NCBI RefSeq assembly: GCF_016862195.1
Contig: NZ_BOMM01000047.1
Span: forward strand, 1-64,000
Direction of reading: 5' to 3'
DNA from: Paractinoplanes ferrugineus
GTDB taxonomy: Bacteria > Actinomycetota > Actinomycetes > Mycobacteriales > Micromonosporaceae
DNA: 64,000 nucleotides
A program made the translations under genes and the position numbers. A model generated the notes under the pieces. It ran no database searches. It had not been told where the DNA came from and saw nothing but the letters and a program-made list of their open reading frames with translations. Of the stretch, positions 17,006-26,231 are shown one piece after another; the first letter of the stretch is position 1, and every line of letters starts with the position of its first letter.

Positions 17006-18310
17006 TCAGGTCCACAACAGACCGATTGCCGCGGTGGAATCGAAGCGCAGAGTGTTGTCCATCCGGATGTGCCGGGCGACGACACCGGCCTGCTCGCGGG
17101 TGGCGGCGACGAGCAACGGCATCACCGAGCCACCGGCCGGCAGGCCCGCGTAGTACAGGCCGGGCAGCGCGCCCAAACCCCGGCGGCACAACGGCATGCC
17201 GTTCTCGTCGAGCGCGGCGGAGGGAAGGATCCCGTAGTCCGCAACGAATCCGGTGGCCCAGATGATCGTCGTGATGCCGGTGGCGCCGAGATCGAGCACG
17301 CTGCCGTAGTCCCGGACGAGCCCGGGGTCGTGGCCGGCGGCGGCGTCGGCCGCGGGCACCGGCAGTCCCCGCTGGTCGATCGCCGCGTCGATGGCGGTCA
17401 GCAGCTCGGCCTGTTGATCGGCCGCGGCCTGGACCACGGCCCGGACGTTGTCCTCCAGCCGCAGCACCCCGCCCCGGGCCGTACGCACCGAGCCGACGAG
17501 CGTGACGCCCTTGGCGGCCAGGATCGGCAGGCTCAGGTCCTGGCCGCCGTTCTTGCCGGTGAGCACGGACACTCCCGGCAACGCGCGGGAGTCTCCGCGG
17601 CCGGCCGAACCGGTCTCCAGATTCTGTTCCGGCAGCAGCAGTTGCAGCCAGTCGAGGACCTGGGCGCCGCGGTAGTGCCGGGGCGAGGTCTTGTGCCGGC
17701 CGACGGCCAGATAGACGTCCCGGCCGGCGTCGCGCAGCTCGTCGGCGATCTGCTGGCCGCTGTTGCCGGCGCCGACGACCAGGACGGCGCCGGCCGGCAG
17801 GGACTGCGGATTGCGGTAGTACCGCGTGTGCAGCTGAGTGACCGAGGGGTCCACGCTCGCCGCGACGTCCGGCACCCGGGGTGCGGAGTACCCGCCCAAC
17901 GCGGCGACGACGTTGCGGGCCTCGATCGTCGTGCCGTCGTCGAGGTGGACCCGGAAGCGCGCGTCGGGGTGGACCGCGTCGTGCACCGGTGATTCGACCA
18001 TCCGCACGCCGGTGTGCTCACGGACCCGGATGCCGGTCGCGGCCACATAGCTCCGCAGCCGCGAGGCCACCTCACGGGCCGGCATGTAGCCCTCGGGGTC
18101 GTCTCCGTCGTACGGCCAGTCGGGGAAGACGACCGTCCGGTTCGGTGTGTTGACCCGGAGGCTGTCCCACCGTTCGTTGGCCCACGCCTGTCCGATCTCG
18201 CCGCGCTCGACGACCAGCGCCTCATAACCCAGGCGTGCGAGTGCGCCCGCGACCGAGCATCCCTGCTGGCCTCCGCCGACGACCACGGTCTCCACATAGT
18301 CGGTGCCCAT
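17006..18310 (-). CDS. FAD/NAD(P)-binding monooxygenase (FMO-like)
   Basis: 434 residues from ATG 18310 behind a strong GGGGAGGAA site. It has an N-terminal FAD Rossmann motif (VVVGGGQQGCSVAGALARLG), an NADPH Rossmann motif (VLVVGAGNSGQQIADEL, about residue 170) and an ATG-containing IIWATGFVADYG motif typical of flavin-containing monooxygenases. Cytoplasmic. These enzymes use NADPH and O2 to oxygenate N, S or carbonyl carbons. In an aminohydroxybenzoate pathway, N-oxygenation of the amine is attractive but unproven. It is separated from the MDR gene by 38 bp. Confidence 0.88.
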   Translation of the reverse strand: MGTDYVETVVVGGGQQGCSVAGALARLGYEALVVERGEIGQAWANERWDSLRVNTPNRTVVFPDWPYDGDDPEGYMPAREVASRLRSYVAATGIRVREHTGVRMVESPVHDAVHPDARFRVHLDDGTTIEARNVVAALGGYSAPRVPDVAASVDPSVTQLHTRYYRNPQSLPAGAVLVVGAGNSGQQIADELRDAGRDVYLAVGRHKTSPRHYRGAQVLDWLQLLLPEQNLETGSAGRGDSRALPGVSVLTGKNGGQDLSLPILAAKGVTLVGSVRTARGGVLRLEDNVRAVVQAAADQQAELLTAIDAAIDQRGLPVPAADAAAGHDPGLVRDYGSVLDLGATGITTIIWATGFVADYGILPSAALDENGMPLCRRGLGALPGLYYAGLPAGGSVMPLLVAATREQAGVVARHIRMDNTLRFDSTAAIGLLWT

Positions 18311-18348
18311 CCGTTCCTCCCCTCTCCGCGCTGTCCGCGACTGAGAAA

Positions 18349-19374
18349 TCAGCTTTCCGTTGCCGGTCCGGTGGACCGGTCGGGCCACGGCAGCACGACC
18401 AGCTTCCCGACGGCCTGGTCGTTCTCCATGTGGCGGTGCGCCTGGACGATGTCGCCGAGGCCGAAGACCCGGTCGACGGTCGGCCGCAGCACGCCGGCCT
18501 GGACCTGGTCCACGATCCGTTGCAGCACCGGCGCACCGGCGGCGCCCTTGACGCTGTCGCTGTGGAAGGCGGTCAGCTTGGTGCCGGGCGGGATCATCGC
18601 GATCGGCTCGAACCGCGGCAGCAGCCAACCACTGAGCGAGCCGGCCACGCAGACCGTTCCGCCGATGCGGACCACGCGCAGCGAGTCGATCACGGTGCTC
18701 GTGCCGACCAGGTCGAGCACCCGGTCCGGACCGTCGGGCCAGATCTCCCGTACGCGGTCGGCCAGGTTCTCGCCGTCGTCCAGCAGAACGTGGTCGACGC
18801 CGATCGCGGTCAGCGCGTCCGCCTTCTCCTTGCTGCGGGTGGTGGCCGCGGTGACCACGCCGAGGGCCGACGCCAGCGATGCCGCCGCCAGGCCGACCGA
18901 CGAGGTTCCGCCGCGGATCAGCAGCCGGCCGGGGTCGCCCGCCCCGACGTCCAGCGTGTCCAGCGCCCCCTGGGCGGTCAGGTACGTCTCCGGCAGCGCC
19001 GCGAGCACCTCCCACGGCAGGGTGGTGGTGAGGGGGATCAGCAGGGGGTTCGGCAGCAGCGCGTACTGCGCGTACCCGCCGTCGAAGGCGCGGCCCATCT
19101 CCCCCATCACCGCCGCGACGGTCTGCCCCACCGGCAGCTCCGGATCGGTCGTGGCCGCGACCGTTCCCACGCACTCGATGCCGAGCACCCGGGGGAAGGT
19201 CACGGCCGGCGAATGCCCCTGCCGGGTCCGCAGCTCGGAGCGGTTGAGGCCGGCGCCGTGTACCCGGACCAGGCTCCAGCCCGGACGGACCGGGGGCACC
19301 GGCAGGTCCCGCAGTTCCAGGACCTCCGGGCCGCCCGGCCGGGTGCACACCGCCGCGCGCATCGTGGTGTCCAT
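18349..19374 (-). CDS. MDR-family NADPH:quinone reductase-like oxidoreductase
   Basis: 341 residues (MDTTMRAAV; MRAAV at 19362 is an alternative start). The GroES-like N-domain (PGWSLVRVHGAGLNRSELRTRQG) lacks the catalytic zinc Cys/His set, so it belongs with quinone oxidoreductase or enoyl-reductase MDRs. The cofactor domain has LLIRGGTSSVGLAAASLA and the Ser/Lys environment TTRSKEKADAL expected for NADPH. It probably reduces an activated double bond or quinone intermediate. It starts 5 bp after the aldehyde dehydrogenase stop. Confidence 0.87.
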   Translation of the reverse strand: MDTTMRAAVCTRPGGPEVLELRDLPVPPVRPGWSLVRVHGAGLNRSELRTRQGHSPAVTFPRVLGIECVGTVAATTDPELPVGQTVAAVMGEMGRAFDGGYAQYALLPNPLLIPLTTTLPWEVLAALPETYLTAQGALDTLDVGAGDPGRLLIRGGTSSVGLAAASLASALGVVTAATTRSKEKADALTAIGVDHVLLDDGENLADRVREIWPDGPDRVLDLVGTSTVIDSLRVVRIGGTVCVAGSLSGWLLPRFEPIAMIPPGTKLTAFHSDSVKGAAGAPVLQRIVDQVQAGVLRPTVDRVFGLGDIVQAHRHMENDQAVGKLVVLPWPDRSTGPATES

Positions 19375-19379
19375 GTCGA

Positions 19380-20870
19380 TCAGCCGCCGGTGACCTCGAG
19401 CGAGGGGGCCCAGCGCGGGATCTCGCCGGTGCCCGAGGGCAACCGCAGGCTGTGCGCGTAGCTGTACTCCTGGAGCGTCTCGACGGCGTGCTCGCGGCCG
19501 TAGCCGCTGGCGCCCACCCCGCCGAACGGGGTACCGGTGAACGAACGGTTGTAGTGGTTGACGAACACGATGCCGACGCGCAGGGCCCGGCTGACCCGCA
19601 TGGCCCGCTCGGTCTCGCCGGTGAACACGCCGGCGACCAGGCCGAAGTCGGTGCCGTTGGCGATCCGGACCGCCTCCGCCTCGTCGCGGAACGGGATCAC
19701 GCACACGACCGGGCCGAAGATTTCCTCGGACGCGATCCGCATCTGCGGGGTGACGCCGGTGAACAGCGTGGGCGGGACCCAGTAGCCGCCGGCCAGGTCC
19801 GGGTCGGTGGGCACCGGCGCCTGCGCCGCGACGGTGGCGCCTTCGCGGACGCCGAGCTCGAGGTAGTCGAGCACCCGCTGCTGCTGGGCCGGGGTCACCA
19901 GCGGACCGACGTGCGTGTCGGCGTCGGCCCCGTTGCCCACCTTCAGCCGGCCGACCGCCGCCGTGAGCCGCCGGACGACCTCCTCGTAGCGGTCGACGTG
20001 CACCAGTACGCGCGACGCCGCGGTGCACGCCTCGCCCTGGTTGAAGTAGCCGCCTTCGACCGCCCACGGCACGGCCGAGTCGAGGTCCGCATCCTCGAAG
20101 ATCACCAGAGCGTTCTTGCCGCCGAGCTCCATCAGGGTCGGGGTCAGGTTCTGCGCGGCCGTCCGGATCACCGCCTGGCCGGCGGTGGGTGAGCCGGTGA
20201 AGGACACCTTGCCCACCAGTGGGTGCCCGGCGAGCTGCGCGCCGACGGCACCGGTGCCGGGCAGCACGTGCACGATGTCGTCCGGCAGGATGGACTGGGC
20301 CAGTTCGGCCACCCGCAGCACCGACAGCGGAGCCTGCTCCGGTGGCTTGATGACCACGGCGTTGCCCGCGGCCAGGGCGGGGGCGATCTTGCCGGCGGTG
20401 TGCAGCGGCGGCCAGTTGAACGGGATGATCGCGGCGATGACGCCGAACGGCTGGCGCAGCGTGATGTCCAGCATGCTGCCGGAGTCCCGGGCCTGGCTCG
20501 GGATCGCCTCGCACAGTCCGGCGAACATCTCGAAGATCGTCGGTGCCCCCTCCAGGTCGAAGTTGCGGGCCTGGGTCACCGGCTTGCCGTTGTCGCTGGA
20601 CTCCAGCGCCGCGATCTCGTCGGCGTTCTCCCGGATCGCCTGGGCGACCTTCCACAGCCACTTGCCGCGCTCGCGGGGTGTGCGGGCCTTCCACGCGAGG
20701 TGTCCCTCGTACGCGGCCCGGACCGCCTGGTCGACCTGTTCCGGGCCGGCGCCCGCGATGACCGCCAGCGGCCGGCCGGTCGCCGGGTTGTGGACGGTGA
20801 ACCGCTCGGCGTCGGCCGGCCCGGACCACCGGGTCCTCATCAGCGGAGCCGAGTCGATGATCGTGGTCAT
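19380..20870 (-). CDS. NAD(P)-dependent aldehyde dehydrogenase
   Basis: 496 residues, full family length. The cofactor region is FNWPPLHTAGKIAPALAAGNAVVIKPPEQ, with FTGSPTAGQAV. The catalytic Glu lies in LMELGGKN and the nucleophilic Cys in NQGEACTAASR; the C-terminal EEIFGPV is present. It oxidises an aldehyde to an acid, in apparent opposition to the carboxylic acid reductase of the same cluster, so it probably acts on a different intermediate. The ATG overlaps the GMC stop (ATGA). Confidence 0.94.
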   Translation of the reverse strand: MTTIIDSAPLMRTRWSGPADAERFTVHNPATGRPLAVIAGAGPEQVDQAVRAAYEGHLAWKARTPRERGKWLWKVAQAIRENADEIAALESSDNGKPVTQARNFDLEGAPTIFEMFAGLCEAIPSQARDSGSMLDITLRQPFGVIAAIIPFNWPPLHTAGKIAPALAAGNAVVIKPPEQAPLSVLRVAELAQSILPDDIVHVLPGTGAVGAQLAGHPLVGKVSFTGSPTAGQAVIRTAAQNLTPTLMELGGKNALVIFEDADLDSAVPWAVEGGYFNQGEACTAASRVLVHVDRYEEVVRRLTAAVGRLKVGNGADADTHVGPLVTPAQQQRVLDYLELGVREGATVAAQAPVPTDPDLAGGYWVPPTLFTGVTPQMRIASEEIFGPVVCVIPFRDEAEAVRIANGTDFGLVAGVFTGETERAMRVSRALRVGIVFVNHYNRSFTGTPFGGVGASGYGREHAVETLQEYSYAHSLRLPSGTGEIPRWAPSLEVTGG

Positions 20871-22399
20871 GACATCCTCGCTTTCAGCACCGAGGCGATC
20901 CGCTCGGCGATCACAATGGTGGGAACGTTGGTGGCCACGCGGGGTATGGCCGGGATCACCGAGGCGTCCGCGACGGTGAGGCCCTCGATGCCGTACACGG
21001 CGCCGTCCCCGTCGACGACGGCGTCGGGGTCCCGGCGCGGGCCCATCCGCATCGTGGAGCTGCCGTGGTTGTAGTGGGCCGGCGCCCGCCGGACCGCGTC
21101 GGCCAGGTCGCGGTCGCTGACGTCCGGTCCCGGCACCCGCTCGTCCAGCAGCAGGTCGGCCAGCGGCCGGGTACGCGCGATCCGGCGCGCGATGCGCACC
21201 GCGTCGGCGACCCGCTCGGCGTCCTCGGCCGCCGTGTAGAGCCCGAGGTCGATGACGGGTGCGTCGGCCGGGTCGCGGGTGGCGAGCCGTACGGTCCCCC
21301 GCGAGCGCGGCTGGACGCAGGACACGAAGAACACCATGTCCCAGCCCGTCGGGTGGTTCTCGGCCGGCGGGACGAACGCGGCCGGCAGATCCCCGGTCGG
21401 CATCGCCGCCGAGGGCAGGATCTGCACGTCGTAGTCCGGCTCCCCGCGTCCGGTGGCGACGCTGAGCACGCTGCCGAACATCTGCCGGGCACCCGCCGGT
21501 GGCGGCTTCGCGACGTGGATGTTCCAGAAGGCGGGGTGTTCGGCCAGGTTGCGGCCCACCCCGGGGAGCTCGGTCACGACGTCGATGCCGTGCCGCGCGA
21601 GCTCGGCCCGCTCGCCGATCCCGGAGCGCATCGCGATGGCCGGGCTGTTGTGGGCGCCGGCGCTGAGCACCACGTGCGCGGCGCCGATCTCCTCCCCGGT
21701 GACCAGCCGGACCCCGTACGCCCGCTCGCCGCTCAGCAGCACCCGGTCGACCAGCGTGTCGCCGCGTACGGTCAGGTTCGGCCGGTCGCGAACCGGGTTG
21801 AGGTAGCCGATGGCGGTGCTCAGCCGCACCCCGTCGGCGGCGCTGAGCGGGGTGTGCGCGAAGCCCGGCAGGCCCGGCGCGTTGAAGTCGTCGACCCGCG
21901 GGTAGCCGAGCCGCGCGCTCGCCTCCGCCATCGCCACGACGTGCGGGCCGAGGTCCGCGCTCGTGCTCACCGTCATGCGGTACGGCCCGTCGACGCCGTG
22001 GAACTTCTCCTCGCCGTACGGGTAATGCTCCATCTCCCTGTAGAACGGCAGCATCTGCGGGTAGTCCCAGGCCGGACCGGCCAGCCGCGCCCAGGTGTGG
22101 TGGTCTGCGGGCCGGGCACGCATCGCGACGCAGACGTTCACCGAGGAGGATCCGCCGATGATGCGACCCCGGGGCACCGGCACCTCGTTGCCGAACGAGT
22201 CCGGCACCGCGGCGTAGCCCCAGTCATAGGTGTACGGCGCGCGGGACGCGTCGGCGACCTCCGCCGGCAACTGATCGACGGACGGGAAGTCCGGGCCCGC
22301 CTCCAGCAGCAGGACCGACAACCGAGGGTCGGCCGACAGGCGATTGGCCAGGACACAGCCGGCCGAGCCGCCACCGACCACGATGACGTCGTAGCTCAC
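20867..22399 (-). CDS. GMC-family FAD oxidoreductase (choline/alcohol dehydrogenase type)
   Basis: 510 residues from the GTG at 22399, which overlaps the P450 stop (GTGA) and follows GGGAGG. The FAD motif VIVVGGGSAGCVLANRLS is at the N-terminus, with GMC signature 1 (RGRIIGGSSSVN) and signature 2 (SAGAHNSPAIAMRSGIG). The catalytic His is in APAHYNHGSSTMRMG. It oxidises a primary or secondary alcohol to the carbonyl. With the adjacent P450 (hydroxylation) and aldehyde dehydrogenase it forms a plausible CH3 to CH2OH to CHO to COOH series; that sequence is inference. Confidence 0.92.
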   Translation of the reverse strand: MSYDVIVVGGGSAGCVLANRLSADPRLSVLLLEAGPDFPSVDQLPAEVADASRAPYTYDWGYAAVPDSFGNEVPVPRGRIIGGSSSVNVCVAMRARPADHHTWARLAGPAWDYPQMLPFYREMEHYPYGEEKFHGVDGPYRMTVSTSADLGPHVVAMAEASARLGYPRVDDFNAPGLPGFAHTPLSAADGVRLSTAIGYLNPVRDRPNLTVRGDTLVDRVLLSGERAYGVRLVTGEEIGAAHVVLSAGAHNSPAIAMRSGIGERAELARHGIDVVTELPGVGRNLAEHPAFWNIHVAKPPPAGARQMFGSVLSVATGRGEPDYDVQILPSAAMPTGDLPAAFVPPAENHPTGWDMVFFVSCVQPRSRGTVRLATRDPADAPVIDLGLYTAAEDAERVADAVRIARRIARTRPLADLLLDERVPGPDVSDRDLADAVRRAPAHYNHGSSTMRMGPRRDPDAVVDGDGAVYGIEGLTVADASVIPAIPRVATNVPTIVIAERIASVLKARMS

Positions 22400-23613
22400 G
22401 GAACCTCCCAGCACAGGCGGAGTTCGTCGTATCCGCGGGCGATCACCAGCCGCTCCCGGCGGCGCCCGTCCGGCGGGCCCAGGCGCAGGCCGGGCAGGCG
22501 GTCGAACAGCAGCGGGATGGCGACCCGCAGTTGGAGCCGGGCCAGGCCGGCGCCGAGGCAACTGTGGATGCCGTGGCCGAAGGCCAGCATGTTTCGGCCG
22601 GCCCGGGGCCCGATGTCGAACGTGTCCGGGTTCGCGAGCGCGCGGTCGTCCCGGTTCGCGGACCCGAAGTGCACCATCAGCCGGTCGCCCGGCCGTAACG
22701 GGCGGCCGGCCAGCTCGGTCGGCCTGGTGACGGTGCGGAAGAGTCCCTGGACCGGCGACTCGAACCGCAGGATCTCCTCGACCATCGCCTCGGCCGGCAC
22801 CGAGCCGTCGCGCAGCGCCGCGAGCTGGGACGGGTGCTCGAGAAGGCTCACCAGACCGTTGCCGATCGAGCGGGTGACGGTGACGTGGCCCGCGATGATC
22901 AGGTTCATCACGACGCGCATGAGTTCCACGTCGTCGAGGCCGTCCGGGCCGCGGTCGGCCGCGAGCGAGGCGACCAGCCCTTCGCCGGCCGTGCCCGGGT
23001 CCCGCAGCATCGCCATCACGTAGTTCTGCATGGCGATGGTGTCGCGGGCGCACTCGACCCGCTCGGCCACCTCACCGCCGCCGACGGAGAGCCTCAGCCA
23101 ACTGTGGCTCCACTGCCGCAGCAGCGGCACGTCGCCCGGCGGGATGCCGAGGATCCCCGCCACCACGTGCAGCGGGAACGGCCACGCGAAGCTACCGATG
23201 ATGTCGGTCTCGCCGTCGGCGGCGAACCGCCCGATCAGGTCCTCGGCGGTCTGCCTGATGAAGGGCTCCCACGCGGCCACCCGCCGCGGCGTGAACACGC
23301 GGTTCACCGCCACCCGCAGCCGGGTGTGCTCCGCGCCGTCGCTCTCGGTCAGGTTGGGCGTCAGCGACCAGCCTTCGGCCAGGACCTGTTTGACCTCGTC
23401 GGCCTCCGGTCCCGCGGCCGCCTTCACCGCGCTCTCCGACGAGTACGTGGCCGGATCGTGCAGCACCCGCAGGACGTCCTCGTGCCGGGTGACGACGAGG
23501 ACGTTCCGGTTCCGCTCGTGCAGGACCGGGCAGCGATCGCGCATGGACGTGTAGGTCGGGTACGGGTCGGCCAGTTGCCCGTCGGACGTCGGGTCGAATG
23601 TCGGTGTGGTCAT
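22396..23613 (-). CDS. Cytochrome P450
   Basis: 405 residues, a soluble bacterial class P450. The heme loop is FGHGIHSCLGAGLAR with thiolate Cys352. The K-helix ExxR is in EEILRFESP, followed by the meander region. The I-helix reads AGHVTVTRS: the acidic residue that normally precedes the proton-relay Thr (AGHE/DT) is Val244, while Thr245 is kept. That could alter oxygen activation or mark a non-hydroxylating reaction. No dedicated ferredoxin or reductase is encoded nearby. It follows aspartate kinase after 83 bp and overlaps the GMC gene. Confidence 0.94.
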   Translation of the reverse strand: MTTPTFDPTSDGQLADPYPTYTSMRDRCPVLHERNRNVLVVTRHEDVLRVLHDPATYSSESAVKAAAGPEADEVKQVLAEGWSLTPNLTESDGAEHTRLRVAVNRVFTPRRVAAWEPFIRQTAEDLIGRFAADGETDIIGSFAWPFPLHVVAGILGIPPGDVPLLRQWSHSWLRLSVGGGEVAERVECARDTIAMQNYVMAMLRDPGTAGEGLVASLAADRGPDGLDDVELMRVVMNLIIAGHVTVTRSIGNGLVSLLEHPSQLAALRDGSVPAEAMVEEILRFESPVQGLFRTVTRPTELAGRPLRPGDRLMVHFGSANRDDRALANPDTFDIGPRAGRNMLAFGHGIHSCLGAGLARLQLRVAIPLLFDRLPGLRLGPPDGRRRERLVIARGYDELRLCWEVP

Positions 23614-23696
23614 GGGTCGCTCCGCTCGTGCTTCTCATCCGCTTGGCGCTGTGCCGGCCGGCCGGGGGAACCGGCCGGCACAGTCCGGGGGGCGGT

Positions 23697-25043
23697 TCAG
23701 TCGGCCGCGGTCAGTGCGGGTACCGGGGTGTTCAGCCGCCCGCGGTCGTCGGCCCACCAGGTGGCGGCGAGCGCGGAGACCGGTGTCTCGTGGACGAAGA
23801 CGTCGTGCACCCGCTGGGTCGCCGCGGCCAGGCAGCCCTGCCCGGTCAGCACGCTGAGCCGGTTCGAGGTGACGAGCAGATCGGTACGCGCGGCGCCGAC
23901 CGACCGCAGCGCACCGAGCAGGTGCAGCGACGCGTCCGGCCGCTGGCCGATACCGAGACCGACGACCGACAGCCGCGCCAGGTTCGAGGTCCAGTGCACC
24001 TCCTCGACACCGGTTCTCGGCTGGATCTCGGCCAGCAGCGCACGCACCTCGTCCACGTCGTCCGCGGACAGGGTCAACGCGACGTCGCTGACGTCCTCGG
24101 TGCCGAGATTGCCGTAGCGGCGCAGTTCCACCTCGATCCCGGAGGCGGCCAGCGCGTGCAGGATCGCGAACGCGTGGTCCGCGGTGATCCGGCGCAGGAC
24201 GCAGCGCACGAGACCGGACTTGGTGGCCACCCCGGCGATCACCGGCGCCTCGTCGAGCCCGGCCGGCCGCCAGGAGGCGTCGGCGAACCGTACGGCGGCG
24301 GCGCGGTGCCGGTGCCCGACCCACGTCTGCGGCCCGTTCAGGCTGCTGTTGGAGCGCACCTTCAGGGCCACCCCGTGGATCCGCGCGTAGTCCACCGAAC
24401 TCGCGGCCAGCACCTTGGCTCCGCCCACCGCCAGTTCGGCCACCTCTTCGTACAGCAGGGTGGTGTGCCGCCGGGCGCCGGTGACCGTACGGGGGTCGGC
24501 GGTGTAGACGCCCGCGACATCCGTGACGATCTCGCAGTGGTCCGCGTCCAGGGCCGCGGCCAGCGCCACGCCGGTGGTGTCCGAGCCGCCGCGGCCCAGG
24601 GTGGTGCGGGGTCCGCCGACGCCCGCCTCACCCTGGAAACCGGTGACGACCGGGATGACGCCACGACCGAGGTCCTGCCTGAGCCGGGTGGGGTCGACCG
24701 CCTCGATGGTCGCCCGGCCGTGCCGGTCGTCCGTGCGGATTCCGGCCTCGGCCCCGCTGAACGACCTGCTGGCGGCACCCCGGTGGATCAGCGCCAAGGA
24801 CAGCAGCGCGGCGGAGACGGCCTCGCCGGTGCCGAGGAGGGCATCGAGCTCGGCGGGATCCGGCCGGTCCGACACCGCCGACGCCAACCGCAGCAACTTG
24901 TCGGTGGTCTGCCCCATCGCGGACACGACCGCGACCACCTCGTGCCCGTCCGCCCGCGCCGCGAGGATCTGCCGGGCCGCCTCGATGACCTTCTCCGCTG
25001 TGGCGAGCGAGGTCCCGCCGTACTTCTGCACAATGAGCGCCAT
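23697..25043 (-). CDS. ask: Aspartate kinase (cluster-dedicated)
   Basis: 448 residues from ATG 25043 (MALIVQKYGGTSLA); the 22-residue upstream extension is not supported. Kinase motifs KYGGTS, GRGGSDTTGVALAAAL and EIVTDVAGVYTADPR are present. Two C-terminal ACT-like regulatory regions (ISGLV-like GVATKSGLVRCVL, LSVVGLGIG) follow, with extra C-terminal length relative to the usual 420. It phosphorylates aspartate, the first step toward aspartate semialdehyde. Next to the GriH/GriI pair, it probably boosts the precursor for 3,4-AHBA. No semialdehyde dehydrogenase is in the cluster, so that step must come from the host. Confidence 0.92.
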   Translation of the reverse strand: MALIVQKYGGTSLATAEKVIEAARQILAARADGHEVVAVVSAMGQTTDKLLRLASAVSDRPDPAELDALLGTGEAVSAALLSLALIHRGAASRSFSGAEAGIRTDDRHGRATIEAVDPTRLRQDLGRGVIPVVTGFQGEAGVGGPRTTLGRGGSDTTGVALAAALDADHCEIVTDVAGVYTADPRTVTGARRHTTLLYEEVAELAVGGAKVLAASSVDYARIHGVALKVRSNSSLNGPQTWVGHRHRAAAVRFADASWRPAGLDEAPVIAGVATKSGLVRCVLRRITADHAFAILHALAASGIEVELRRYGNLGTEDVSDVALTLSADDVDEVRALLAEIQPRTGVEEVHWTSNLARLSVVGLGIGQRPDASLHLLGALRSVGAARTDLLVTSNRLSVLTGQGCLAAATQRVHDVFVHETPVSALAATWWADDRGRLNTPVPALTAAD

Positions 25044-25086
25044 ATCTCCGCACTCTCTTCCTTCTCCGGTGGAGCCGGCCCGACCG

Positions 25087-26199
25087 TCACTGCTCGTGCA
25101 GGAACTCACGGATGGCGTAGCCGACGTGCCGCTGGTCGGTCATCGTGTGCCCGAGGATGCGATCACCGGGCCGCAGTTCGGTGAAGTTGTGCACGCTCGC
25201 GCCGGGGCCGAGCGCGCGGACGTGCCAGTCGTCCTGGCCGACCACGTTCACCACGTCGCCGCCCGCGGTGCGGGCCTCGATCTTCAGCATCGGCCGGGTC
25301 TCCATCTTGATCCGGCAGACGACCACCCGGCGTACGCCGCCGTCGGTGTTGACCGCCAGGATCTCCGAGCCGCACTGCAGCTCGGACAGGTAGCGGGTGC
25401 GGTTGCCCGGCGTCAGGGTGTACGAGCTGAGTGCGGCCGCGTTCACCCGGAACGGGCGGGTCGGCATGTACGGCAGCGGGTGGGTTTCGCTGCTGACCAG
25501 CACCAGACCGGTCGCGTACGCGCCGACCAGGATGCCCTCGTTGGGCCGCAGGTGGGAGCAGGTGTCCACGCAGACCCGGTCGCCGAGACCGACGTGCGTC
25601 AGCTTGACGACCTCCAACTCCTGCAGGCCCAGCGTCTCGGCCTCGCCCTGGCACACCCGCACCAGCTCGGAGGCGTCGCCGACGCGCCGCGGGGCGAGCA
25701 GGACGGCGTCGGAGCCCCGCTCCAGCACCCCGATGGTGACCATCGCGTCCTCGACGTCCTCGACCACGGTCACGATCGAGCCCTTGGCCTTGTCGGCCGC
25801 CGCCAGCAGAATCTCCAGCGGGATCTTGCTGGGGTCCTGCTGGAACTCGACGAGGGTCAGGTCCGCCTCGGTCGCGATCCGGCAGGCGAGCTGCAGCGTC
25901 TCCTCACCCAGCACGCGGATCAGGACGCCGTGGCGCAGGTCCGGATGGACGTCCGCGAACTTCTCCGCGATGTCGTGCTCGGCGATCAGGATGTCGACCA
26001 CCTCGACCAGCCGGTCGATCAGCACCGTCGGGGTCTCACCGGTCACGACGGCAGCCTTCTGCAGCGTCGGGGGAACCTTCTGCGCCAGTTCGGGGTCGTC
26101 CAACACGACGGTGGCGATGCCGAGGTGTGTGCTCTCCTCGATCACGGCGACGGCGAGGTCGACGGCGAGGCCCCGGAGGTCGATCCATGCAGACTTCAC
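25087..26199 (-). CDS. griH: GriH-like 3-dehydroquinate synthase II family enzyme (3,4-AHBA synthase)
   Basis: 370 residues from the GTG at 26199 behind GAAGGG. It matches the archaeal-type dehydroquinate synthase II family throughout: WIDLRGL, VDILIAEHD, SIVTVVEDVEDAMVTIGVLERGSD, VCVDTCSHLRPNEGILVGAYATGLVLVSSET, NTDGGVRRVVVCRIKMETRPM. In actinomycetes this family, paired with a GriI aldolase, cyclises and aromatises 2-amino-4,5-dihydroxy-6-oxo-7-phosphoryl-heptanoate to 3-amino-4-hydroxybenzoate. It is directly followed by aspartate kinase and preceded by the aldolase, so pathway membership is strong. Confidence 0.9.
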   Translation of the reverse strand: MKSAWIDLRGLAVDLAVAVIEESTHLGIATVVLDDPELAQKVPPTLQKAAVVTGETPTVLIDRLVEVVDILIAEHDIAEKFADVHPDLRHGVLIRVLGEETLQLACRIATEADLTLVEFQQDPSKIPLEILLAAADKAKGSIVTVVEDVEDAMVTIGVLERGSDAVLLAPRRVGDASELVRVCQGEAETLGLQELEVVKLTHVGLGDRVCVDTCSHLRPNEGILVGAYATGLVLVSSETHPLPYMPTRPFRVNAAALSSYTLTPGNRTRYLSELQCGSEILAVNTDGGVRRVVVCRIKMETRPMLKIEARTAGGDVVNVVGQDDWHVRALGPGASVHNFTELRPGDRILGHTMTDQRHVGYAIREFLHEQ

Positions 26200-26231
26200 G
26201 TTCGTGCCCTTCGGTTGTGGGGGGTTGGCGG

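Noticed and set aside
16950..17189. N-terminal extension of the MFS transporter by 80 codons
   Set aside because: The extension overlaps the upstream gene end, is Arg/Pro-rich and has no ribosome-binding site; the GTG at 16949 follows GGAGGG.
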